Shown: positions 8,143 to 14,519 of the stretch, in pieces
How positions within the stretch are numbered: position 1 is the stretch's first letter
How the letters are laid out: every line of letters starts with the position of its first letter
DNA from: an uncultured Alphaproteobacteria bacterium
Lineage (GTDB): Bacteria; Pseudomonadota; Alphaproteobacteria; RF32; CAG-239
Direction: 5' to 3'
DNA: 38,616 nt
NCBI GenBank assembly: GCA_949297415.1
Contig: CASFSV010000033.1
Coordinates: 1-38,616 of the forward strand
Notes under the pieces: model-generated
What the model was told of the DNA's origin: nothing
What the model saw: only the letters and a program-made list of their open reading frames with translations
Database searches by the model: none
Translations under genes and position numbers: made by a program

Positions 8143-8985
8143 ATGAAACTACCAAAATCATTTGCATTAAATTTGCTAGATAGCAAAATGCGTCATTTTT
8201 TCGCTAAAGAAAGTAATAAATGGAACGAAAAAGGTCCATGGAGATTTCCATCCGTATTCTATACGTTGGAGCACAAATTAGCCTTTTTGGAAAGAGAACA
8301 CTATCTGACCGGTCATTATTCATTGAGAGGAATTTTCCACGATTGGGAAAAGCCATTTTTGTATATAACACCTTGGATAAGGAATGAAAAGAAAATACAA
8401 GAAATGCACCGCAACTTTAGTCCTCACCATATGGGGTGTGCAAAAACATCAAAAGCAGAACATTTGATAGAAATGTATATAGATTGGGATTGCGCCGCAA
8501 TTACCAAGCCTGATAAACCATTAAATGCGTTTGAAACGTTGTTGCACTGGTATCCTGAATATATAAATATCATGCTCCCTGTTTGTTTGGCGATGGATAT
8601 AACGTCAGTAAAACCGGAAATATATATTCATCCATGGCATGAGTTAAACAAAAATCATGAGTACAATGAATATATGTATAAACAGGTACAACAGGTGCTA
8701 GAAGCAATAATCAGACGTTTACCATCAAATGAAAACCAGCTCAGGCTAATGTTTAATCAAGTACAAGGAAAGAATATAATTTATTGTTATCCGACAGAGA
8801 TTTTTTTCCTGATTTTGCAACAACAGCAAAAAAATCTGAATTTTGAAGTTAATCTTCAAGATATCAGAAAAAAGCTGGAAAATGTTGCCGCACAGTTCCG
8901 AGTAAAAAAATGTTTTACGCAGTGTGCACGGACACAGCCGGTACATAACTATAAAACAGTTCAGCAAAACGCATTTGCCATATAG
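8143..8985 (+). CDS. Hypothetical protein with His/Asp-rich motifs, DUF5662-like
   Basis: This soluble 280-residue protein has clustered His and Asp residues that look metal-binding: GIFHDWEKP around residue 65, FSPHHMG around residue 91, and IDWDCA around residue 112. The order of an HD pair with a nearby Lys, then an HH pair, recalls the DUF5662 family, but I cannot confirm this without a profile search. The C-terminal third is helical and Gln-rich, and the last about 30 residues look disordered. It has its own promoter and a strong terminator. Like its left neighbour it lacks a Shine-Dalgarno sequence: the leader is A/T only and again contains TAAATTTTTA. Function unknown. A phosphohydrolase-like metal enzyme is possible. 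Confidence 0.75.
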   Translation: MKLPKSFALNLLDSKMRHFFAKESNKWNEKGPWRFPSVFYTLEHKLAFLEREHYLTGHYSLRGIFHDWEKPFLYITPWIRNEKKIQEMHRNFSPHHMGCAKTSKAEHLIEMYIDWDCAAITKPDKPLNAFETLLHWYPEYINIMLPVCLAMDITSVKPEIYIHPWHELNKNHEYNEYMYKQVQQVLEAIIRRLPSNENQLRLMFNQVQGKNIIYCYPTEIFFLILQQQQKNLNFEVNLQDIRKKLENVAAQFRVKKCFTQCARTQPVHNYKTVQQNAFAI

Positions 8986-9003
8986 CAAAAATGTAAACCT
9001 AAG

Positions 9004-9037
9004 AAAACACGCTTTTGTAATAAAGCGTGTTTTTTTG
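9004..9037 (+). terminator. Rho-independent terminator after the 280-aa gene
   Basis: A perfect 12-bp stem (9004-9015 with 9022-9033), a six-base loop and a T run to about 9036. Confidence 0.9.
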
Positions 9038-9087
9038 TTGCGCGTAAAAGAAATTTAAAATAAAAACAAAATCAAAGGAGCAAAAAA

Positions 9088-9702
9088 ATGAATATAGGTT
9101 TTGATATAGATGGTGTTCTAACGGACTTCGAAAAATTTGTGGCAACATATGGATGTAAATTCTTAAAGACAACGATAAAAAATATAAAGATTTCCCAAAT
9201 TAACGATGATGACATTGCCGAAATGTTTAACTGTGATTTAGATACAGAAGAAGAGTTTTGGAACGAATATATAAAAGTCTATTGTACAGAATATCCGTCT
9301 CGTTTGGAACTGGCAGAAATGATGACAGAATTAAGAAAAAAGCACAACATTATCATCATAACCAATCGTTCTGCGTCAATGGTTCCGATGGATACAATGA
9401 TATCATGGGTAAAAGGCTGGCTTGAAAAAGAAAAAATTCCATATGATAAAATAATATTTAATCACGGTAGTAAATTACAAGCCTGCCTAGATAATAAGAT
9501 AGATGTTATGATAGAGGATTCTCCAAAGCACATTAAAGAATTATCACAGTATATGAACTGTATATGCTTCGATTCTCACTATAATTCAGAATGTGAAGGA
9601 AAAAATATCCGTCGTTGTTACTCCTCGTATGATTTATATGAACATATCCGAGAAATAGAACTATCAGGAGCAGTTACCGCACTTGGCGCAACCATTGCAT
9701 AA
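9088..9702 (+). CDS. HAD-superfamily phosphatase, 5'-nucleotidase-like
   Basis: This 204-residue protein has the haloacid dehalogenase motifs: DIDGVLTD at residues 6-13 (nucleophile Asp6, acid/base Asp8), IIITNRS as motif II around residue 92, and IDVMIEDSP as the acidic motif IV around residue 142. The compact cap inserted after motif I fits small nucleotidase-type HADs, though the substrate cannot be told. A strong AAAGGAG site precedes the ATG. Its 3' end overlaps the 3' end of the convergent DUF5131 gene by 39 bases. The last residues (SGAVTALGATIA) therefore lie antisense to that gene's Cys-rich tail and may be non-essential sequence. It lies in a patch of orphan small genes. Confidence 0.8.
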   Translation: MNIGFDIDGVLTDFEKFVATYGCKFLKTTIKNIKISQINDDDIAEMFNCDLDTEEEFWNEYIKVYCTEYPSRLELAEMMTELRKKHNIIIITNRSASMVPMDTMISWVKGWLEKEKIPYDKIIFNHGSKLQACLDNKIDVMIEDSPKHIKELSQYMNCICFDSHYNSECEGKNIRRCYSSYDLYEHIREIELSGAVTALGATIA

Positions 9703-10539
9703 GATTTTATAGCCACAGGTTTGGCAACGTTCGGCAAAAAATTTCACATACAGATTATTGTGATTGAACAAATCAGCTTGCTCCAAAGGTGTTAATTTAA
9801 AAACAGAAGGTTTACCTAAAAATTGCAATCCTGATTTATAAGCCATAACACTTTGTAATTGTTTGTTGGGTAAATGATAAGTTTTTCCGTCTTTAACAAA
9901 GTTTGTTCCTGTTTCCATAAAACAAAAAGTAATGTTAGCATCAACACATTCTTGGTATAAACTTTTGACCCATTGATAATCAAGAGGACGTGTGCCATCG
10001 TAATTTTCTCCACCGGCAATAACTTGCTCAATTTGTTGAGAGGATAAATATTTTTTTATACTAACCGGAGCAATAAAAGGAGCCGCGACAATACCTTTAT
10101 GCTTAAAAGGAAGTTGCAATAGAATAGGGATACGCTCATCTGTACGTATTTGATTTTCACAGGTTACATTAAGAAAAACATTCTCCCATCCATCACCCCA
10201 ATCAGGTGGTAAAACTTGAGCAATTCGTTCAGGACGTTTGGTTATGAGAATAAAGACAACGTCAGGTCTTTTTTTGATAATTTTCCATGCATCTATACGC
10301 CATTCATCGGCTTCTTCCAAAAAGAAATCAGAAGTCATACAAACACGAATATGCTCACCGCTTTTAATTTTGTAAGAGCCATCTTTATTTTTGCTTAAAG
10401 GATAAGCGAAGTTATTTTTTACTTTATAAATATTTCGTCCATTACTACCACGTTGTTTATCTAAAAAGTACATATAGCAGTGTTGACAACCTTCACTCTT
10501 TTTAATACATCCGTGCCATGGATTCCAAATATCATGCAT
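9664..10539 (-). CDS. DUF5131 / phage Gp37-Gp68 family protein with three-Cys motif
   Basis: This 291-residue protein starts with MHDIWNPWHGC, the hallmark N-terminus of the DUF5131 (phage Gp37/Gp68) family. It has the three-Cys pattern C11-x6-C18-x2-C21 (ending GCQHCY), which resembles a metal- or Fe-S-binding site. Later family-like stretches include LITKRPERI and AGGENYDGTRPLDYQWVK. The C-terminal 20 residues carry six Cys in a CxxC-x5-CxxCxxCxxC array, probably zinc or Fe-S binding. I use the ATG at 10537-10539, with AAGGG upstream. A longer frame to 10653 would overlap the divergent gene and adds an unlikely hydrophobic stretch. The biochemical function of the family is not established to my knowledge. 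It is common in phages and mobile elements, often beside a TcmP partner that I do not see here. Confidence 0.88.
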   Translation of the reverse strand: MHDIWNPWHGCIKKSEGCQHCYMYFLDKQRGSNGRNIYKVKNNFAYPLSKNKDGSYKIKSGEHIRVCMTSDFFLEEADEWRIDAWKIIKKRPDVVFILITKRPERIAQVLPPDWGDGWENVFLNVTCENQIRTDERIPILLQLPFKHKGIVAAPFIAPVSIKKYLSSQQIEQVIAGGENYDGTRPLDYQWVKSLYQECVDANITFCFMETGTNFVKDGKTYHLPNKQLQSVMAYKSGLQFLGKPSVFKLTPLEQADLFNHNNLYVKFFAERCQTCGYKILCNGCAKCGNCS

Positions 10540-10610
10540 AGCAATTAACCCTTTTTCAACAAAAAAACAGTATATAAAAAAAAGTAGTTTAAAAGCAAAA
10601 GGAAAGCAAT

Positions 10611-11015
10611 ATGGTAAATGAAGTTGAGTTATATCATCAAAAAAGAAGAGCATTTATAATTGTACCGCAAGTGGGAATGATTGTGGCACAAAAGGGAAGT
10701 ATAATGTCTCATGAAGAAATTTTGCAATCACTGGGAATAAGTAAGGAAAAAATTAAAAACATTATAAAAGATAATCCACGCGGATATTTTATGGACAACA
10801 CTTTAGTTCTGTATCAAGGTGGTAATATTAAGGAAGGGGAAAGCTGGGAATTAAAAGCCGAAAATTACAAAACAGTTACAGAAAATTTTGTAGATATGAA
10901 AAAACTTTTTAACCTAAACCAAGATACCCTAATATATTTGGGTGTAAAACAAGGAAAACTTGGAGATGTTTGGGAAAAAATACACCAAGTACCAATAACA
11001 TTTTTTGAAAAATAA
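10611..11015 (+). CDS. Hypothetical protein (134 aa)
   Basis: This soluble, lysine-rich 134-residue protein has no signal peptide or membrane segment. The start ATG is preceded by AAAAGGAAAG. Residues 32-65 (starting MSHEEILQSLGISKEKIKNI) look helical, followed by strand-like segments (TLVLYQGG, TLIYLGVKQGK). No family recognised. The ASCH-domain gene starts 12 bases after its stop on the same strand, so the two form a small operon, and it diverges from the DUF5131 gene. The shared context suggests these belong to the same accessory unit. Confidence 0.7.
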   Translation: MVNEVELYHQKRRAFIIVPQVGMIVAQKGSIMSHEEILQSLGISKEKIKNIIKDNPRGYFMDNTLVLYQGGNIKEGESWELKAENYKTVTENFVDMKKLFNLNQDTLIYLGVKQGKLGDVWEKIHQVPITFFEK

Positions 11016-11027
11016 AAGAGAATTAAA

Positions 11028-11363
11028 ATGTATAAAATGAATGTTCGCCAACCTTACTTTAGTATGATAAAGGCGGGAACAAAAACGATTGAGTTAAGGC
11101 TATATGATGAAAAAAGGCAGAAAATTAAAATCAGCGATAAAATAGAAATCAGTTGTGCAGAAAATCTAGAGGATAAACTTTTTGTAGAAGTGACAGCTCT
11201 TTATAAAGCAGCAAATTTTAAGGAACTATGCGATAAAATTGATATAAAGAAAGCAGGATTATCAGGAACCCCAGAAGAAGTCCAGCGAACAATGGAAGAA
11301 TTTTATTCGATAGAGGCACAACAGAAATATGGGGTTCTGGGAATAGAAATAAAGAGGATATAA
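11028..11363 (+). CDS. ASCH-domain protein (111 aa)
   Basis: A single-domain ASCH (ASC-1 homology) protein with a PUA-like beta-barrel fold. The characteristic N-terminal pattern is clear: RQPYFSMIKAGTKTIELRLYD, with Lys, Thr and Glu/Arg at the usual places. The C-terminal pattern YS, several residues, KYGVLGIEI also fits. ASCH and related EVE domains bind RNA or modified nucleobases, and some small ASCH proteins act on N4-acetylcytidine. Which applies here is not known. It is the second gene of a two-gene operon and is followed by a hairpin terminator. Confidence 0.85.
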   Translation: MYKMNVRQPYFSMIKAGTKTIELRLYDEKRQKIKISDKIEISCAENLEDKLFVEVTALYKAANFKELCDKIDIKKAGLSGTPEEVQRTMEEFYSIEAQQKYGVLGIEIKRI

Positions 11364-11390
11364 AAAAAGCAGCCGAAAGACTGCTTTTTT
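11363..11390. terminator. Bidirectional terminator between convergent genes
   Basis: A 10-bp stem AAAAAAGCAG / CTGCTTTTTT around an eight-base loop overlaps the end of the ASCH gene. T runs exist on both strands, so it can also serve the convergent gene at 11409. A hairpin sharing the half GAAAGACTGCTTTT recurs after ftsK (22580-22606). Confidence 0.8.
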
Positions 11391-11408
11391 ATACAAAGAC
11401 AATATAAC

Positions 11409-11735
11409 TTATTCGAGAGCTTCTATCTCAATGATATTCTGATACATAGATAGAAAGCCGCTACGAACACCAAAAGTTTTGATACGATAATATTTTCCTT
11501 TTTTCATCATACCATAAACATCAGAGCTGTTAAACCTACCAAAAATGAGAGAATCCTCAATTTTAAAAGTCCCTTCGTTAGTATAAATAAGATACTGACC
11601 GTCAACTCGTTCTATACCGGTAACGTTGACAATAAAAGTACTCTTATTATTGCCCCTTTGGGGAGGATTAAGTTCCGTATTATCAGTAGCATAAACTACA
11701 ACAATATTCCGGCAAGTTGATAAAAAGGAATACAT
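11409..11735 (-). CDS. Small conserved-looking protein, probably 5'-truncated
   Basis: The 108-residue product has a well-formed C-terminal part: NVTGIERVDGQYLIYTNEGTF, then SLIFGRFNSSDVYGMMKKGKYY, then GFLSMYQNIIEIE. This resembles a family of small exported proteins found in phages and bacteria that normally begin with a lipoprotein or signal sequence. Here the N-terminus (MYSFLSTCRN...) has no proper signal peptide. The ATG at 11733-11735 has no ribosome-binding site and lies only about 6 bases beyond the terminator of tRNA-Asp. I read this as a gene that lost its 5' end when it was placed next to the tRNA. The family likeness is from memory and unverified. Confidence 0.5.
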   Translation of the reverse strand: MYSFLSTCRNIVVVYATDNTELNPPQRGNNKSTFIVNVTGIERVDGQYLIYTNEGTFKIEDSLIFGRFNSSDVYGMMKKGKYYRIKTFGVRSGFLSMYQNIIEIEALE

Positions 11736-11740
11736 AAGCC

Positions 11741-11768
11741 AAAAAAAAGACCACCGAAGTGATCTTTT
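11741..11768 (-). terminator. Terminator of the tRNA-Asp transcript
   Basis: On the - strand, AAAAGATCAC and GTGGTCTTTT pair around a four-base loop (TTCG), with one U-G pair, followed by eight Ts. It lies 8 bases after the tRNA CCA end. Confidence 0.85.
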
Positions 11769-11775
11769 GAACTAA

Positions 11776-11852
11776 TGGCGGGAGCGACGGGGCTCGAACC
11801 CGCGACCCCATGCGTGACAGGCATGTATTCTAACCAACTGAACTACGCCCCC
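11776..11852 (-). tRNA. tRNA-Asp (GTC anticodon), CCA encoded
   Basis: This 77-base cloverleaf has acceptor arms GGGGGCG / CGCTCCC with one G-T pair, the D-loop segment AGTTGGTTAGA, an anticodon loop reading CTGTCAC with anticodon GTC (Asp), T-arm GGTTCGAGCC, discriminator G and encoded CCA. It has its own promoter and terminator. Its 3' end faces a patch of accessory genes (7.7-11.7 kb), the usual side for tRNA-targeted integration. Confidence 0.97.
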
Positions 11853-11867
11853 ATCAGAACAAAGACA

Positions 11868-11896
11868 CTTATATCCAACAAAAAAGATAAATGCAA
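11868..11896 (-). promoter_or_regulatory. Promoter of tRNA-Asp
   Basis: On the - strand TTGCAT (11891-11896), a 17-bp spacer and TATAAG (11868-11873) lie about 16-20 bases before the mature tRNA 5' end. Confidence 0.7.
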
Positions 11897-11919
11897 GTAT
11901 TTTTTTTAATTTTTTTTGA

Positions 11920-12990
11920 TTATTTTTCTTTCAACAAAGCATCTTTAAGAGGAGCAGGAATATAAACACCTCTAAATGTTGGATTTTGCTTAATATATTC
12001 ATCCCAAGAACAACGAATAGGACATGGAATATTGGACCGCAGTTCTTTAATAATCCACAATTTCAGATTGGCTTTAAGGATAATACATCCGCCTAAAGTC
12101 ATCTTATCGCAAATTCCTTGCTCCAACTGGTGAATAAGAGAGAGCAAAGATACAGCTTCGGGAGAATAAGATAATTCACCAATATTTTTAATCAGAGAAC
12201 CTAAAATATAAAATTTAAGTTCAGAGTGCCAACTGAGAAATTCACTGAAATCAACTGAAAAACCGGATTTTCCCCATTGATGAATTTTAGTCTGAATAAT
12301 TTGCCGAGCGGTATCTTCCACAAACGATTTGGTGTTTTGCAAATTTTGTACGGCATAGGCAATTTTTTCAGGAGAGATACCAGTTTCTTTTTCTAAAAGA
12401 GGTAAGAATTTTCTCATTTTGACACGCAGAAAATCATGACATTGATTCGATTCGTCTTCAACCCACTGCAGATGATGCTCATCAAGAAAATCTTTAAACA
12501 AGCGAGGATGAACATTCAAGAAAGGACGCAAAAGAGTAATGTCATCTCGAACACTAATGTCGCTCATCGTCGAAAGTCCGTAAATACCGGTTCCGCGTTG
12601 TAAACGCATCAAGAAAGTTTCCGCTTGGTCAAATAAGTGATGTGCCAGAACCAGATGAGAGATAGAATGTTCGTGACACCAATTAAAAAGAAGGTTATAA
12701 CGAGCTTCACGAGCTTTTTCTTCAATAGCAGAAGTTGGTTTTTCACCATCCCAATATAAAATATGATGCTCAATTCCGTATTGTTTCATTATCGTTGCAA
12801 CATATTGAGCTTCTTGATTAGAAGATGGGCGCAAACCATGATCAACAGTTAGTGCCACAATCGGAAGTGATGGAAATAATTCATGAAAAATCAAAACGGA
12901 AGCCAAAGAATCAGCTCCACCAGAAACCCCAAAAGCTAAAGGAGTTTTTTCTAAGTTATATTTTTGAACAAAATCTCTGACTACTTGCAC
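11920..12990 (-). CDS. tilS: tRNA(Ile)-lysidine synthase
   Basis: TilS ligates lysine to C34 of the CAU-anticodon tRNA-Ile so that it reads AUA. The PP-loop ATP pyrophosphatase motif SGGADS is at residues 23-28, followed by the family segments DHGLRP and AHHLFDQAETFLMRLQRGTG. At 356 residues it fits the shorter alphaproteobacterial versions. The start is GTG (12988-12990), read from the codon overlapping the cpoB stop (GTGCAAGTAG). GAGG lies just upstream, so the gene is translationally coupled to cpoB. In most alphaproteobacteria tilS is followed by ftsH, but here it is followed by tRNA-Asp and accessory genes. Confidence 0.95.
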   Translation of the reverse strand: MQVVRDFVQKYNLEKTPLAFGVSGGADSLASVLIFHELFPSLPIVALTVDHGLRPSSNQEAQYVATIMKQYGIEHHILYWDGEKPTSAIEEKAREARYNLLFNWCHEHSISHLVLAHHLFDQAETFLMRLQRGTGIYGLSTMSDISVRDDITLLRPFLNVHPRLFKDFLDEHHLQWVEDESNQCHDFLRVKMRKFLPLLEKETGISPEKIAYAVQNLQNTKSFVEDTARQIIQTKIHQWGKSGFSVDFSEFLSWHSELKFYILGSLIKNIGELSYSPEAVSLLSLIHQLEQGICDKMTLGGCIILKANLKLWIIKELRSNIPCPIRCSWDEYIKQNPTFRGVYIPAPLKDALLKEK

Positions 12991-13796
12991 CCTAAGGCCT
13001 CAGCTTCTTTTTTTGCTTTAGAAGAAATATCAGAAGAGATATTTTCAAAAACAACCGGTAAATTTACAAACGCAGTACATGCTTCATCTTTTTTGCCTAA
13101 AGCTTTCATGGACATACCAAGTTTTAACAAACAATCCGGACCTTTAGTTCCTTGCGGATATTTACTGTAACCATCTTTGAATGCAACAGCTGCTTTAGCA
13201 AAATTTTGTTGTTTATAATAAACTTCCCCTAACCAATATTGTGCATTTCCGGCAAGAGTATCACTAGAGTAGGATGTTAAAAATTGCGAGAGTTTATTTT
13301 CAGCATCCGTAAGTTTGTTGTTTTTCAAATCTGTCAAAGCATTTTCATACAATTCCTTTGCTGGAACTGTAGCGGATGCTTTAGGTGTTTGAGACTTTTT
13401 TGCTGTGTTATTTGTAGCCTTCGGCTTATTATTTTTAGAAGCTGCTTTAGGCGCCGGAGCTACGGAAACTTGTTTTTTAAACTGTTCAAATCTCAAATCT
13501 ATATCTTTATCAAATGTTTCCATTTTCTTTTCAAGATTTTTCAATCTGAATTCAATATTCTCAACTTTACCATTCATATCACGGATCATTTGGTCGTACT
13601 CACCTAATCTTACTTGAAAGTTGGAAACAGATTCTTTGGGCGCAGTGGAATCATTTTTATCACGATATAGTTGACGTTGAATAACCACAATATCATCTTT
13701 GATTTGGTCAATTTGATCTTGAATATATTGTTCTTCTGCCTGAGCATTAAGAGAACAACAAAAACATAAAACACCTAATAAATAAAACTTTTTCAT
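12981..13796 (-). CDS. cpoB: Tol-Pal system coordinator CpoB (YbgF)
   Basis: This 271-residue periplasmic protein has a signal peptide (MKKFYLLGVLCFCCSLNAQA, cleavage after about residue 20). Residues 22-115 form a coiled coil rich in Asp/Gln/Lys, a Lys/Ala/Thr/Pro-rich linker follows, and TPR repeats (starting KELYENALTDLKNNKLTDAE) form the C-terminus. This matches CpoB, which links peptidoglycan synthesis by PBP1B with Tol-Pal constriction of the outer membrane. The ATG at 13796 has GAGGG upstream. It lies between pal and tilS, the conserved order. It is separated from pal by a terminator, so it may depend on read-through or on its own promoter in the gap of about 110 bp. Confidence 0.93.
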   Translation of the reverse strand: MKKFYLLGVLCFCCSLNAQAEEQYIQDQIDQIKDDIVVIQRQLYRDKNDSTAPKESVSNFQVRLGEYDQMIRDMNGKVENIEFRLKNLEKKMETFDKDIDLRFEQFKKQVSVAPAPKAASKNNKPKATNNTAKKSQTPKASATVPAKELYENALTDLKNNKLTDAENKLSQFLTSYSSDTLAGNAQYWLGEVYYKQQNFAKAAVAFKDGYSKYPQGTKGPDCLLKLGMSMKALGKKDEACTAFVNLPVVFENISSDISSKAKKEAEALGCK

Positions 13797-13858
13797 TCTA
13801 CCCTCATCTAAAAAACAAAGCTAACTAGAATATAGGCTAAATATTTTATAACTCAACA

Positions 13859-13889
13859 AAAAAAACGTATTCTTGCGAATACGTTTTTT
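13859..13889 (-). terminator. Terminator after pal
   Basis: A perfect 13-bp stem (13860-13872 with 13877-13889) with a four-base loop lies about 20 bases after the pal stop, with a T run on the - strand. Confidence 0.9.
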
Positions 13890-13908
13890 CATAGGTAGTC
13901 AAATTAAA

Positions 13909-14361
13909 TTATTTGCTTAATTCAACAACAGTTACGCCTCGACGGCTCTTTGCATAAGCTTCTTCTGTATCACCAGGGAAAGCATATTCTTTACCGTAAG
14001 AAACAGTAGCGATTCTCTTAGCACAAATGCCTTGAGATACTAAATACTGTTTTACAGCATCTGCACGGCGTTCACCCAAAGCGAGGTTGTATTCTGCAGT
14101 ACCTCTTTTATCGCAGTAACCTTGAATAACAACATTTACTTTAGGATTCTTCTTCAACCATGCAATTTGAGAATCCAAAGCTGCAACAGCTTCAGATGAC
14201 AAAGCAGAGCTATCAAAAGCAAAATAAACTGTTGTATCTGCATTTTCAGCAAATTCACGAGCAAGTTTAGATTGGCAATCGCTACCACCAAACCAACTAC
14301 TTGTAGTAGAACAGCCTGATAATAAAACAACTGCACAAAGCAAGCTTAAAAGTTTTTTCAT
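13909..14361 (-). CDS. pal: Peptidoglycan-associated lipoprotein Pal
   Basis: A 150-residue outer-membrane lipoprotein. The signal peptide ends in the lipobox LLSGC with lipidated Cys17. The C-terminal OmpA-like domain binds peptidoglycan: the conserved segments VYFAFDSSAL, VIQGYCDKRGTAEYN (GHCDERG-type motif) and LGERRADAVKQYL are present, with a closing SRRGV. With Tol proteins it anchors the outer membrane during division. GGAGAAAATAA precedes the ATG. The usual upstream tolB is missing: the next gene upstream on this strand is ftsI. The 158-bp gap before pal must hold its promoter, but I see no strong consensus there. Confidence 0.97.
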   Translation of the reverse strand: MKKLLSLLCAVVLLSGCSTTSSWFGGSDCQSKLAREFAENADTTVYFAFDSSALSSEAVAALDSQIAWLKKNPKVNVVIQGYCDKRGTAEYNLALGERRADAVKQYLVSQGICAKRIATVSYGKEYAFPGDTEEAYAKSRRGVTVVELSK

Positions 14362-14519
14362 TTATTTTCTCCATATGGTTAAAAAAACTTGGTTGTTTAT
14401 TGAGTAACCCCATAATCAACTAGACATACATAACTTAAGTAACAAAAGTAAATATTTCAATAACAAACTATACTATTTGTGTATAAACTCAAGATTTATA
14501 TGAAATAAAGTTACAAACT

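Noticed and set aside
9664..10653. Longer DUF5131 start at 10653
   Set aside because: It would overlap the divergent 134-aa gene and adds a Phe-rich segment unlike the family. The ATG at 10539 starts right at the conserved MHDIWNPWHGC.
7634..11775. Intact integrated phage or ICE
   Set aside because: No integrase, no duplicated tRNA end and no structural or conjugation genes are visible; only remnants are suggested.
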